From NCBI RefSeq assembly GCF_023278565.1, contig NC_064680.1, forward strand, positions 558,001-622,000: a stretch of 64,000 nucleotides of DNA. The letters are read 5' to 3'. A model generated the notes under the pieces. That model did not search any database. It was not told where the DNA came from and was given only the letters and a program-made list of their open reading frames with translations. This document shows, one piece after another, positions 1 to 11,126 of the stretch (positions within the stretch are counted from its first letter, which is position 1; every line of letters begins with the position of its first letter). Made by a program: the position numbers and the translations under genes. The stretch is from Colletotrichum lupini. Its lineage: Eukaryota; Ascomycota; Sordariomycetes; Glomerellales; Glomerellaceae.

Positions 1-2585
1 TTCGGGCCCGGCTTGTTGCTTCCCGGAGTTGTTGCACGGTGGTCGTCCTGTAACACGCCGTCAAACAACTTCGGGGGGTTGCGAGTTCTCTTGCCAGAGA
101 CGATGACTCCGTCGCCCTCGGCAGCCTTGGCGCTTGCTTGCGGCTGGCTTCGGAGTTGGCGGACACCTTCGCCTCCACCACCCTTCTGAGCGCCGGGATC
201 TTGGTTGCCCACTTTATTGGGGTGAGGATCGTACTCAAAGTGATACGTGGCGGCCATGATCCTGTCTTGCAAGCGTTGCTCGAGAATTCCGGCGTCTTTC
301 TCCTTGATCGTGGCTCGGGAGCCCTGCACCTCAAACTCCTTTTCGATGTATGAGTCTACCTTGGCAAAGGCGTTCAAGTCGGCAGTCTTCTTTTCGTAGG
401 CGGCATCCTGAATGGCGCGACGCTGGGCATTTTCTTGATCATCTACGACCCTGCTGCACTCTTTGTACTCCTCTTGATAAGCAAGGAGGCACTCATTGGC
501 CTGAGCGAGAAGGTCCCAGAGCTCCTCTTGGGGGAGGTCCTCGGAGTCCTTTAGGAAGGCTAGAAATTCGGCAGGATCCCTAAGCTTTTTGAACCTGTAC
601 TGTTTTCTGAAGCGTTGCTTCGGCATCAAAGCTGGTGTGCTGGTCCCAGTCGCGGCTGAGGGCACAACAGGCGACCCTTGGCGGGGCGTAAGTGCGGGAG
701 TCGGGGCAGCCGAGTTGTAAGCGGACCCTTGGGAAAGTTGCTGGCCTTGGCTGTCGGGTGCGAGATCCTCATCGTGATCGGCGTCCCGCTCAGTGTCGTC
801 AACTTCGCCGTCTGCATCGGCATTGGCACCGTCTTCTGCGTCTGCTTCAGCACCCTGGCCATGGGTGTTCGCATTGGCATTCTCGGGCGTCTCGTCAGCG
901 ATCTCTCGCTCGCCGGAAGTTTCAGCGGCGTCGGCATTTGAGGTGGGCGCAGATGCCTCGACAGCGACCGGGTAGATGGAGTGGGTGACATATTCGCCAT
1001 CAACGTAAGGTGTAAGGTGGGACCACGGATAGCGCTTCTTTTTCGCCTCAGGAGCGGCGGGTTGGGGTTGCGGGGATGCTGCTTTGGGTTCAGGAACAGC
1101 AACGGGTTCAGGAGCAGCAACATCGTCCTGCATTTCTGCATCGGGTTCCTCTGCAACGTCAACGTCCATCTCGTCTTGAGGCCGGGACAAGTCCTCGGAC
1201 TGAGTCGTGAATGATATAGAGACGTCGACATCTTGTGAAGGGGCGGTGGGCTGTGTATTTAACGGCTCCTCTTGAGGCGGAAGCTTATTTTCGGTCGCTT
1301 CGATATGACCGTTTACCTTTGTGTCTTCTGTTGACACATCGGCGATAGACTCTCGTGGTTCTTCAGTCGGCTGTGCGACGTTGACATGGTCGATGTTGTT
1401 GGTGGCGTTGAAAATCTGAGCAACGGCTGGTGCGGAATTTTCCTGAGTACCGGAGACAACAGCAGAGTCGGCGTTGACTGCCGGCTCAGCCATCTCCGGC
1501 AGAGCCGTTCTCTGCGGTAAACTTTCAGTAGGCCGCACGGGAGAACTGGCCTCTCTCTTGGGCTGGATAGAATAATCTTCGACAAAGTCGCCATGATGAA
1601 CTGTTGTCGCCCCGGTGTCTGGGTGCGGGCCAGTGTTTCCGATAATGGTGACTTGATTGACGCGGATGGGCTGAGGGTGAGCGATGATAGGGCCCGCTAC
1701 CTCATCCGCGGCGGTAACAATGTCGCCGGGAACGGTTTGTGCTTGGCTCTGGCTCAATTGACTCTCATCCTGCTTGATGATCTGATGGCCAATGGGAGAT
1801 GCCAGTTGAAGTATTACCTGAGTCTTGCGTTGGATGGGCGACGAGAGCTGGTCATGGTTTTCTGGAAGGGAGGCGTGACCGGAAATGTCCTTGTCATTGT
1901 CATCATGGTCAGATGCATCATCAGAGCTGATGAGGTCAGAAGAATCGCCCACCACTTCAATAGTATCCTTGACAATATCCTCGTCTGATTGCTGAGAGTA
2001 GAAGGATTGTTGTTCGACGACGTTCTTCCGAGCCGGAGTCCGACGACGAGCGGCGGCAATACTGGCGACGGAAAATTCTCTCGAGTTGGCGCGGCGCTTT
2101 TGTGCTGTGGGCGTGTAGTACTCCTCGTCGACGACTTCACTGTCAGCCCGCTTCTTACGGGTAGCAGTGCGAGGGGCCGGGATTGCAATCTCGGGCAGCT
2201 CATCCTCAAAGTCTGCGGCGGAGTAGTCGATTTTCGCACGCTTTCTCAAAGTGTGAGGGCCCTTGCGGTAGGTCTCGTCTTCTTCATCTGCGGGCCCGTC
2301 AAAGCCGCTGGTGCGAGATCTCTTTCTAAGAGCCTTGCCAGGGCCAGGACCGGATCCGCCCGTACTGGGAGATGAGCGGACACTGAAGGGGTTATTCATG
2401 GGAATGGGCTTTGCGTTGCGGCGATTTTGAGGTGCCGTCTGAGGAGTGCGAGAGGCAGCAATGGGAGGAGAGCGCGTCATGATGCTCGAGTTTGACTCGC
2501 CGCCTGCGCTGGTATCAGACTGGATGCTGGAAGTGGGAAGAGTTTTCCGGCGATTCGGACGGCCACCGCGAGAGCGCTGGTCCAT
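1..2585 (-). CDS. Large disordered, probably nuclear protein (3' end off window)
   Basis: A single minus-strand frame stays open from an ATG at 2585 to the window edge, giving 861 codons without a stop; the end of the protein is missing. I do not recognise the family. The N-terminal half is low in complexity, with basic KKR/KRxR clusters that could act as nuclear localisation signals (around residues 80-200) and long acidic, Asp/Glu/Ala-rich stretches. A tryptophan-containing block with PWSHLTPYVDG lies near residue 517. A denser, probably folded or helical segment starts near residue 652 (PKQRFRKQYRFKKL) and runs to about 790, with LLAQANECLLAYQEEYKEC and a charged helix ending in TYHFEYDPHP. 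The composition suggests a chromatin or nuclear scaffold protein, but that is inference. Other long frames in this interval are shadows of this one. Confidence 0.6.
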   Translation of the reverse strand, partial: MDQRSRGGRPNRRKTLPTSSIQSDTSAGGESNSSIMTRSPPIAASRTPQTAPQNRRNAKPIPMNNPFSVRSSPSTGGSGPGPGKALRKRSRTSGFDGPADEEDETYRKGPHTLRKRAKIDYSAADFEDELPEIAIPAPRTATRKKRADSEVVDEEYYTPTAQKRRANSREFSVASIAAARRRTPARKNVVEQQSFYSQQSDEDIVKDTIEVVGDSSDLISSDDASDHDDNDKDISGHASLPENHDQLSSPIQRKTQVILQLASPIGHQIIKQDESQLSQSQAQTVPGDIVTAADEVAGPIIAHPQPIRVNQVTIIGNTGPHPDTGATTVHHGDFVEDYSIQPKREASSPVRPTESLPQRTALPEMAEPAVNADSAVVSGTQENSAPAVAQIFNATNNIDHVNVAQPTEEPRESIADVSTEDTKVNGHIEATENKLPPQEEPLNTQPTAPSQDVDVSISFTTQSEDLSRPQDEMDVDVAEEPDAEMQDDVAAPEPVAVPEPKAASPQPQPAAPEAKKKRYPWSHLTPYVDGEYVTHSIYPVAVEASAPTSNADAAETSGEREIADETPENANANTHGQGAEADAEDGANADADGEVDDTERDADHDEDLAPDSQGQQLSQGSAYNSAAPTPALTPRQGSPVVPSAATGTSTPALMPKQRFRKQYRFKKLRDPAEFLAFLKDSEDLPQEELWDLLAQANECLLAYQEEYKECSRVVDDQENAQRRAIQDAAYEKKTADLNAFAKVDSYIEKEFEVQGSRATIKEKDAGILEQRLQDRIMAATYHFEYDPHPNKVGNQDPGAQKGGGGEGVRQLRSQPQASAKAAEGDGVIVSGKRTRNPPKLFDGVLQDDHRATTPGSNKPGP

Positions 2586-4411
2586 AGCTGTCAGAGCAGC
2601 GGTTGTGTGATGGTGCAGTCCAAGTAAGAACAGGTGAAGAGGTGACCTGGCTTACGGAGACGGATGTGTAGATGATTTGGGGGTAGAAGGGGAGCCGCAA
2701 TAAGATGGCGGAGAAAGCCGAGAAGTCATTCAATGAGACGGGAGACGACTACTCTGAATATTGATGTGATGTGAATGAAGAGCTAATGAACCCTTGTCTC
2801 GCCGTAGATTTAACGGATGGCAGTAAGAGGCTGTCGGTAGGGGGAGGGAGGTTGAATGTGAAGGTGCTGGCGAAAAAAACCGGGTTTGATGCAAGTAAGT
2901 GGTGATGTGGTGGTTTGACTTGACTTGGACCACCCGACTGAGAGCTGAGAGTGAGAGCCAAAGGTTGTGTGAGTGGTGAGTGGTGAGTGTGAGTGAGCGA
3001 GACCGAAAGAGACCTGAGCTGAGAGAAACGGGCCTTGCTGTTGCCAATACCAAATAAGACGTCAAATTTGAGAGCAGACAGAACGGGTCTGCGCGATAGC
3101 TAGAGCAAACAAAAATACGCTCTGGAGAAAGCTAAAGAGCCAAAGAAAATAGCGACGATATTTTCAAGAGGGCAAAGAAGTCGTGAGGGTAAGATATCTG
3201 AGGTGGAAAAGATGGTGATTTGTGCTGTTGGTGGCCCCTTCCTGTCTTGTTGCTGAGATGGCTCCTTCCCGTCTTCACTTTGACTTGCATTTCTCAATTT
3301 TGCCTTGCCAGCCGGGGCCCTGTCCACGTCTGCGTCCACACACGTCCACCTGTTGCTCTTGCTGGCCTGGCTCAGGCTGGCTGCCACTTCCTTCCGTTCC
3401 GTTACTGGCTGGCAGGGGCCGGGAGAGAGAAAGGGAAGGCACGACTGGGCCCCTTTGGAACGCTCCTGCACTGGCATTGGCTGTTAGTCCTTCCGAGCCA
3501 GCCACGCCTGGACCACAAGGCAATGGGAAGGAAGGAAGGAAGAAAAACCGGTACGTGGGTACATGGAAGGGCCCAAGGGGGAAGGGACTCGGGAATGGGA
3601 TACGTACCTACCTCTGGCTGACTTGCACCCCAAGTTCCCGTCTCGTCAAGCATCCCAGGACCTATGACGGGAGCTGGAAGAAATCCCTTTAGTGGCCCGA
3701 CATCCCTAAAGCTTGTCACTATGGGCGAACCTACAGCAGGCTCACCCCTATAGCCACTGATCAAGACCCCTAAAAGCCCGCTGTAAGCCTTGACAGACCA
3801 AGAACGAGAGAACCCAGCCCGGCCAGATGGCGACTTCAGACGGGGACCCACAAGACACGCTTTTTTCATTTCCGACTGGGGATGGGCGTTCACTCAGGGC
3901 CAATGAGATGACACGCTTCTCGTCCACTCCGGATACGGACTAGCGCATCCCTTCTCTCCGCTTGATGCATCGTCCCTGGTGAATGTGATGCATGTCTCCA
4001 GCAGCTGTCGCCAATGTGTGTGGTGCTGTGCGGCGTGCCTGCGCTGGTGCATCAGACTCCCCCGTTTGGTTCACAGTCGGAGAACATGAGGTGAATGTTC
4101 AACTGCATCTTGGTCAACAACAATAAACGCCCGTCATTATTCGAGCAGTGAGCTGGTGTCTCTCCGTTACACCCACCAATATCGCCTTGATCGCTTCGGC
4201 CTGGCCCGTCGGACTTAGAACCCCACGCTATAATCATTGCTCCTTCCATTCGAGCTGTTGTTTCACGGTGTCCTGATACCTAGCGCCGCCTGACTAAGCT
4301 TGCCGAGCATCCCTTTTGGAGCTACCTAACCGCCCTCAAAGTGTTGCACCTTGTAGCTAGTGACGTCTGCCCCGCAACATCACCAACACCACAATCCTCC
4401 CATCGCCCAAC
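2586..4411. other. Intergenic region between two divergent genes
   Basis: This 1.8 kb separates the leftmost gene (-) from MTC1 (+) and must hold both promoters. I see CT-rich and GA-rich tracts (including a short GGAA tandem near 3527-3541) but no convincing gene or RNA. Confidence 0.5.
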
Positions 4412-6057
4412 ATGGCTTCCAAGAAGACAAAGCCCGCCGCTGCTGGCGACGACATTGACGACCTCTTTGATGGAATTGGCGACAATGTTGCCCCCCCTAA
4501 GAAGTCGCTCGAGAAGAAGCCCAAGCCTACCACCGCCGCCTCCAAGGCTATGGCCGATAACGACATCCTGGCCGAGCTCGAAAAGGACCTCGAGCAACCC
4601 TCCCGTCCGCATACGCCGCGTCTTAAGGAGACGGGAGCGAAGGGAATCCCCAAACGCTCTGCGACCCCCACCACCGACGACAAGTCGACTGCCCCCCGCA
4701 AGTCTACCGACAGCGCACGATCTCTCCGCGCGAGCTTCACCCCCAGTGCCACAAGCTCCGACCTGCAAGAACCCGAGAAGAGGCCTGCTGAACAGCTTGC
4801 CACTGCCTCCTCATCAGCTGCTTCTCCCGAAGCCGCGCCCGCTGCGGCTGCTGGAGGTGGTTGGTGGGGTGGCATCTTCAACACGGCCACTGCCGCCATG
4901 AAGCAGGCCGAGGCTGCTGTGAAGGAGATTCAGAAGAACGAGGAAGCCAAGAAATGGGCCGAACAAGTCCGTGGAAACGTTGGTGGCCTCAGGGCTCTTG
5001 GTAAGTTCACAAGCTGGTTTTGCCATCTCCTAAACGCAACCCACGCGCGTTGGTATAGAGGGGACAAGTAGGTTTTAACACTACCTTTACAGGAGACAAC
5101 CTTCGCCAGCAAGCTCTTCCGACATTCACGAATATCCTCCACACCATTGCCCCTCCCATCAGCTCTCACGAGAGACTCCTCATTCACATCGCCCACGATA
5201 TGGTCGGGTACCCTTCCCTCGATCCATTGATCTACGGCACCTTCTCCCGCGTCATGTCCCAGGTGGAGGGCGGCGAGTTGATGGTCATTCAGCGAGGCCA
5301 AGAAACCCACAGCCGCAGATACTCCAATGACAGTGGCGCGGGCTGGAGAGACGGTCCTTGGTGGAGACAATCCGACTCCCCGCGTGACCTGGGTCTGATT
5401 AAGGGTCTGACCGAGGGCACCAAGCTCTGCCGTGCTGGAGCCGAGGGTTACGCCAGCGAGTACTTTGCAGCCCACGGCGGTGTCGAGCAGGCTCGGCTAC
5501 GTGCGACTGAGCCGGTGAGCGAAGACAACCCGGTCCGCAGCTCCGACCTCTTCCTTGCCATCCAGGCTGTGGGTACCACGGCCGACTCGGGTCTCTTTGC
5601 CAGTACGTCGGCTGTGGAGAAGGAGAAGGAGACTTCGGCCGTGGCCGAACAGGATGAGGCAGATGAGATGGTTTGCTTCGCCGTCTTCTGCCTCGACCCC
5701 GTCCACGAGATTGAGTACTCGGCCATCAGCCAGTCCATCCCGGCCAAGTGGATCCGCTGGTTGGACGCCGCCAACCCGCTGACTCCTGCCAGCGGTGATG
5801 ATGGCCAGGAGGGCTCTCTGGGTCAATCTATCCCGGATGAGATTCGTGAAATCGTCGAGGGCGGTGGTGTCGACCCCCGCGAGTGGGTCGCCGAGTGGAT
5901 CGAAGAGCTGTTGAGTCTGGCTGTGGGTGTCGTGGCACAGAGGTATGTTGCCAGAAGAATGGGTGTTGGTGAGGGAGGCATTGGAAAGGGCAAGAGGCGC
6001 ATGGACGAACTTGTTCAGGATGGTGGTGGCGAGGCTGCCCGGGCTGGTCTTATCTAA
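4412..6057 (+). CDS. MTC1: MTC1 family protein (maintenance of telomere capping, DUF5427)
   Basis: There are two exons, 4412-5000 and 5093-6057, with a 92-bp GT-AG intron; the product is 517 residues. The N-terminus (DDIDDLFDGIGDN, residues 12-24) and the GGGWWGGIFNTATAAMKQAE segment (about residues 148-167) are the most family-like parts. The following helical region is KEIQKNEEAKKWAEQVRGNV, and after the intron comes LPTFTNILHTIAPPISSHERL. The overall layout, an acidic start, a Ser/Pro/Lys linker and a conserved C-terminal two-thirds, matches fungal Mtc1/DUF5427 proteins. Yeast MTC1 was found by genetic interaction with telomere capping (cdc13) and encodes a cytoplasmic protein of unclear biochemistry. 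No membrane segment or signal peptide is visible. The ATG lies in a good context (CCAACATGG), and no in-frame ATG precedes it in the same open stretch. Confidence 0.8.
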
Positions 6058-7904
6058 GCCAGCATCGGTTAGCAGTGACTGTATGAATTTATCTAGGTGT
6101 TCGGGTATACCGTTTTCTTTATCAACATGATTGAACAATCATTATCATTATACAAATGGCACCACTAGTGTTCACGTTCTTGCCTCTTTGTGTGCCGAAT
6201 GCTTGAATCGTACGCCAAATGTGATCTTGGGTCACCAACAGTTCGACGTCAATATCTGCTTGAATGTGGCGTATGGTTGATGGTCATCGGATAAAACCAT
6301 TGATGAGAAAGCCAATAGATATATATGTTCATTTGCAACGCTGTAGCCTCATGAAGAACGTGCTAAGCTTAGACACCTAAAATAGTCGCACTGTCGACAC
6401 CGCGTTGACTCCCGACATTGTTGAAATGACTCCTATACAATACTTGGCAACCAGCATCATATACATTGGCCAATAGAATCTCATTTTGCTTCAGTCAAAG
6501 TATTGAAGTCTATGGCTTTGAAGTTGGTCACCAAGACCGACTTACACGGGCGCGGAACGCACCAGCCGGCACCAGCTGCTCTACGAGCTCGGCACCTCCC
6601 CCGAGTCCCCACATTGGATTCTCTCACGGGTGCGTATTACATAATCTGAAAGCTGCAACGTAAGATTTGAGAAGAAAATTTCCTTCCCTCCGTATCCCTC
6701 ACTTGATCAAACTCACCGGCCGAACACCACATTTTGCAAAGACAGGCAGCGCAACAAAAGCAAACGGCTCAAGTGAGTCAAACAGGGATGCTCTCGAACT
6801 TCTACGAGAATGGGCATTATACTTTGCCTCCCTGTGCTCCGTGGCGGTGTCCATCGCGTCAAAGCATGAAAGTGGTGTGAAGCCAAACGAAACAGGAAGG
6901 ATAGCTTTAATCATCCTTACCTACGTTACAGCAGCGTCTACCCAGTCACTTGGATTATTCACGAGTCTTTGCTTCGGCTAGGGTCTCCTTCTTGTGCCGC
7001 GTTTTGCGGTACACTCTGGAGAGGACTGGAAATACACTATTTATGAGCGGTAAAAATCGAGGGGTGAAGGGGCGTTTACGTCTTTTTTCCTCTCGATTTT
7101 TGCCGAGCTGCAAGAAAAACAGGACCATCATAGTCCATGCCCATCTTTTTTCCTACATGGGCGAGGCTCCAGGCGTACCGACATATTTTGTTGTGACTTT
7201 TTGTTTTGCATGATTTGAATTGAAAGCATTGCCGGTTCAAAGTGCTACTTGCCATCCACGTCCATGTTGCCCAAATGACTTGGATGGCTCCAAAGTGCTG
7301 AATGTCCCAGCAAAGTACCTGCACCACACCCTCAATCAAGCCACAGTCAACAAGACGAGCTCATCAGTGCATTCCTAACGTTGGCAAGAATCATGGATTC
7401 GAGCAAAAAGGTCACATTCACACCGGCCGAGTCCCGGTCGTCTCCGGTGTTTTCCTCCACCCTTTCGGGCCACCGACATGCAATGGAAGTTGCACCTCCC
7501 CCACCTCACGCACTTACTCAAGTTGCTGTCACCATTCACCACAAAGAATGGCCTGACGTCACTTGGCAGTCAGCGCTCACAAGCGGCAGGACGGCAACGC
7601 CATCAAGCCGCTCTTTCCTCTCCTCCTCTAAAATACCTCGATACCTCACGTTACCCCCCTTTTCCCCGAACGTGAGGTACGTAGCTGTTCTTTAGCGTTT
7701 CTGTGCCAAGGAAAATGTACATATTGAAATCCAAGTGGACGGCGACGTCGACATCTTATCACGACTTCCCGTCTCTGCTGCTTGCATGTGCTTCTCATCA
7801 GACCATCTCGACTCCCACTTAAACACACTCATAAGCCTGACTGTGCAAAGCTCCAGGTCTGTGTTATACGTATTTTTCCCCTCACTCGAGTTCATCATCA
7901 TTCG
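6058..7904. other. Intergenic region upstream of malic enzyme
   Basis: About 1.8 kb between MTC1 and the malic enzyme, both on the plus strand. The last 300 bases before 7905 are pyrimidine-rich, as is common in strong fungal promoters and leaders. Short open frames here (for example 6667-6981) show no recognisable motifs and I do not call them. Confidence 0.5.
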
Positions 7905-10059
7905 ATGCCACCCAGAATCATCGTGAACCCTCTTCAGAATATCATCACCACCCGCCGCTCCCGTTTACCCCGTCTATCTCACACCATGGCTCCTACAAAG
8001 GACCGCAAGGAGCCCAAGTTCTCCCACCTGCCTCTGAGCACCAGCGGCCCCATCAGCTGCGCCGTCACGGGCAGCGCGCTGCTCAATACACCTTATCTCA
8101 ATAAGGGAACAGCCTTCCCTGATGACGAGCGCCGCGAGTTCAACCTGACCGGTCTGCTTCCCCAGAGCATTCATTCCCTCGAACAGCAGCTGCACCGCGC
8201 CTATGAGCAGTACAAAAGCCGCCAAGATGACCTGGCCAAGAATACATTTTTGACGTCGCTGAAGGAGCAGAATGAGGTCTTGTACTATCGGGTATGTATT
8301 TGAATGGTACCATATGTTGAAGCATTAGTGATCTGAGACTGGTGTGTAGTTGTTACAAGAGCATCTTCCGGAAATGTTCAGCATCGTGTACACGCCAACC
8401 GAGGGAGATGCGATTCAGAACTTTTCAAGACTATTCAGAAGACCTGACGGCTGTTTTTTGAACATTAATGATGTAGATCGAGTCTATCACGACCTCGCCC
8501 AATGGGGGCGACCAGAGGATATCGACTACATTGTGGTTACCGGCATGTACCCCGTCCCCGCCTATGCCACCTTGTCTTCCGAATCTGTTATGCCCGAATG
8601 ATCCGCTGACTAGCTACACCAGATGGAGAAGAGATCCTGGGTATCGGAGACCAGGGTGTCGGTGGTGTTTTGATCTCCGTGGCGAAGCTCGTCCTCACAA
8701 CCCTGTGCGCTGGTGTTCATCCCAATCGAACACTGCCTGTGGTGCTCGACTGCGGCACTGATAACGAGGAGCTCTTGAACGATGATTTGTATCTGGGACT
8801 CAGACAGAAGCGTGTGCGGGGACACAAGTATGATCGCTTCGTTGACGAGTTCGTCAAGGCTGCCAGGAGGCTGTATCCTCGCGCTTACATCCACTTCGAG
8901 GACTTTGGTCTCACCAATGGTAAGTATGGTGGTTCTGTTTGGATGGGGGCCCCTGCTAATATGCGATGGATTACTAGCCAGAAGAATTTTGGATCAATAC
9001 CGCCCCCATATCCCGTGCTTTAACGACGATGTGCAGGGAACGGGATGCGTCACTTTGGCGGCAATCACGGCTGCTCTACACGTCAGTCAGCAGAAGCTCA
9101 CTGACCTGCGCCTGGTCATCTTTGGTGCTGGCTCAGCTGGTGTTGGAATCGCGGACCAGGTCAGAGACGCCATTGCCGCCGAAGGAAACATGAGTAAGGA
9201 GGATGCTTCCAAGCAGATCTGGTGCGTATATACCCGCAAACCTTACAAACTGCACCATTCCGGCTAATAGAGACACAGGTTGATCGACAAGCCCGGTCTC
9301 TTGACCACAGATAGCGAGGTATCCGCCGCCCAAAAGGGCTTCGCCAAGGACCCTTCAGACTGGAAGGACAAGGACGCGTCTCTCCTTTCGGTCATTCAGA
9401 GTGTCAAGCCCAATGTCCTCATCGGGACTTCGACCAAGCCCAAGGCTTTTACGGAAGAAATCGTCCGCGCCATGGCAGACGGCGTTGAGCGGCCCATCAT
9501 CCTCCCTCTCTCCAACCCAACTCGTCTCCATGAGGCCGTTCCGGAGGACATCTACAAATGGACCGACGGCAAGGCTCTCGTCGCGACAGGTTCCCCTTTC
9601 AAACCGGTCAAGGGCCCCTGGGGTGAAGGCGGTAAGGAGATTGAGATTGAAGTCGCAGAGTGCAACAACTCTGTCGTCTTCCCGGGCATCGGCCTCGGCT
9701 CCGTGCTTTGCCGGGCGAGCCTGGTGACGGACAAGATGCTCGTTGCGGCTGTGGAGGGCGTCGCGTCGCTCAGCCCCGCACTCAAAGACCAGACGGCGCC
9801 GCTGCTGCCGGGTGTGGATGTCGTCAGGGACGTCAGTGTGAGGGTCGCGCGGGCGGTGATCAAGGCGGCCGTCAAGGAGGGCGTGGCGACGGAGGAGGGG
9901 ATCCCGGAGGGGGACGAGGACTTGGACGAGTGGATCCGGGAGCAGATGTGGTCGCCCGAGTATCGCCCGCTCAAGCTTGTTGAATACAGTGAGGCGAGTC
10001 GGGAGGCCAAGGGTGAGATGAAGATTGCTGGGAGCTTTAGCAGAGTTGGGAGCTGGTAG
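7905..10059 (+). CDS. NAD(P)-dependent malic enzyme (oxaloacetate-decarboxylating)
   Basis: It converts L-malate to pyruvate and CO2 with reduction of NAD(P). Exons, counted from the second start, are 7986-8291, 8350-8542, 8623-8919, 8978-9221 and 9279-10059, giving 606 residues. Motifs in order: YTPTEGDAIQNFSRLFRRPDG at the malic N-terminal domain, ILGIGDQGVGG, HFEDFGLTN, FNDDVQGTG, the dinucleotide fold LVIFGAGSAGVGIADQV, PLSNPT and VFPGIGLGSVL. Intron 2 (8543-8622) appears to be GC-AG: only this donor keeps the frame, and a CTGAC branch point lies just before its acceptor. An in-frame upstream ATG at 7905 adds 27 residues with five Arg and no Asp or Glu, resembling a mitochondrial presequence; I include it in the span. 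The ATG at 7986 has the stronger context (ACCATGG). Cofactor preference cannot be read safely from the sequence. Confidence 0.93.
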
Positions 10060-10099
10060 ATACCGTCATTCAGTTCACGCGTGAGTGTCCGAAGACGGC

Positions 10100-10110
10100 A
10101 AAAGGCAAAA
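10100..10110 (-). terminator. Pol III T-tract terminator of the first 5S gene
   Basis: Two runs of four T on the minus strand (10107-10110 and 10100-10103) directly follow the 3' end of the 5S gene at 10113, as expected for RNA polymerase III termination. Confidence 0.7.
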
Positions 10111-10112
10111 GT

Positions 10113-10231
10113 ACATGCAACACCGGGCGTTCGCCGGTCGTCTCCGACCCGACTACTACTCCGGCCCTCACTGGTTTATCGATGGGAGAGCGGACGGGAT
10201 CCCGAGTTCTCCAGTGGGTGTGGTCGCATGT
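10113..10231 (-). rRNA. 5S ribosomal RNA, copy 1
   Basis: The minus strand reads as a 119-nt fungal 5S rRNA. It starts ACATGCGACCA, has the conserved central GGGATCCCGTCCGCTCTCCC, contains GTAGTAGTCGGGTCGG and GACGACCGGCGAA, and ends GGTGTTGCATGT. The 5' ACATGC pairs perfectly with the 3' GCATGT to form the closing helix. It lies alone, 54 bp past the malic enzyme stop and in opposite orientation, which fits the dispersed 5S arrangement of filamentous ascomycetes. A T-tract terminator follows. Confidence 0.93.
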
Positions 10232-11126
10232 GGAACGGAGTGGTGATGCTGAAGTTGGGTGGAGGTTGGCGGTGAGGCTCTGGAGAAGGGCCTCCAGCCT
10301 CATTGGGGTCATTTGAGGAACGGACGCAAAACAACTATTTTTTAATACTGATTTAGATACTAGATAATTGCCTGAACAGATTCATGTAGAAAACCGCGCG
10401 GAACTATGTTGTGGTGTTGTTTGGTGAATTAACTTGGTCTTTTATTCTTGTTTTTCAAATGCGTACAAAGTGGCGACAATAGCGTTTATTCTCAAGACTC
10501 AAAATAACGGCATACAAGGTTTCCAGTCCGGCATAGAGAGAAAAAGTATTCGACTGAGACGATCATCTAATCATGCTTGAATCTGGACTCTGGTGATATC
10601 TGATAAGCTCCATCGCTGGGACTTTCCGTTAAAGTTCACTTCCAATAGCAGCAATGTGAGGTAGTGAGATGGGGGAAGGCCGTTCCCACGATAGCAACAC
10701 GATCAAGAAGCCTACGAATCAATAGTATCAAGCACCCCAACGGATATTCCGACTCGGTATCTATTTATGCCACATGGACCTATAGATTGACCTTGACGCA
10801 TGGTCCTAGTCTGCGTTACAGGGTATTCGAGCGCCACTCAATGGTCTGGATCCAATCTCAATTTTCGAGTCAGCTCTCCAGCCACGCCTCAGTAAACAAA
10901 GACTTATGAGCTCAATAGTCTTGGCCTTGTCCAATGATATGTGCGAGATTGATGATTGCGAAAAGTATCAGCATCGGTCTTGGCTTTGAGTAAGAGGCTT
11001 CTGTGCCGTGAGTACTTAGACTCTCAACAGTTGTGGTCATACATAAACACCAGGAAATTGAGAGACTGGGTCATGGAGGATTTATCATCAAGGGTTTTAC
11101 TTTTTTATTTCTACTCAACAACGCAC
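10232..11126. other. Intergenic region between 5S gene and carboxylesterase
   Basis: About 0.9 kb containing the upstream side of the 5S gene and the 3' side of the carboxylesterase. I see AT-rich tracts but no gene. Confidence 0.5.

Noticed and set aside
626..1231. 201-codon frame within the leftmost gene
   Set aside because: It is an overlapping frame on the same strand. The parallel frame is open for 861 codons and has a more protein-like composition.
8547..8622. GT donor at 8547 for malic enzyme intron 2
   Set aside because: It would shift the frame and destroy the GEEILGIGDQG block; the GC donor at 8543 keeps it.
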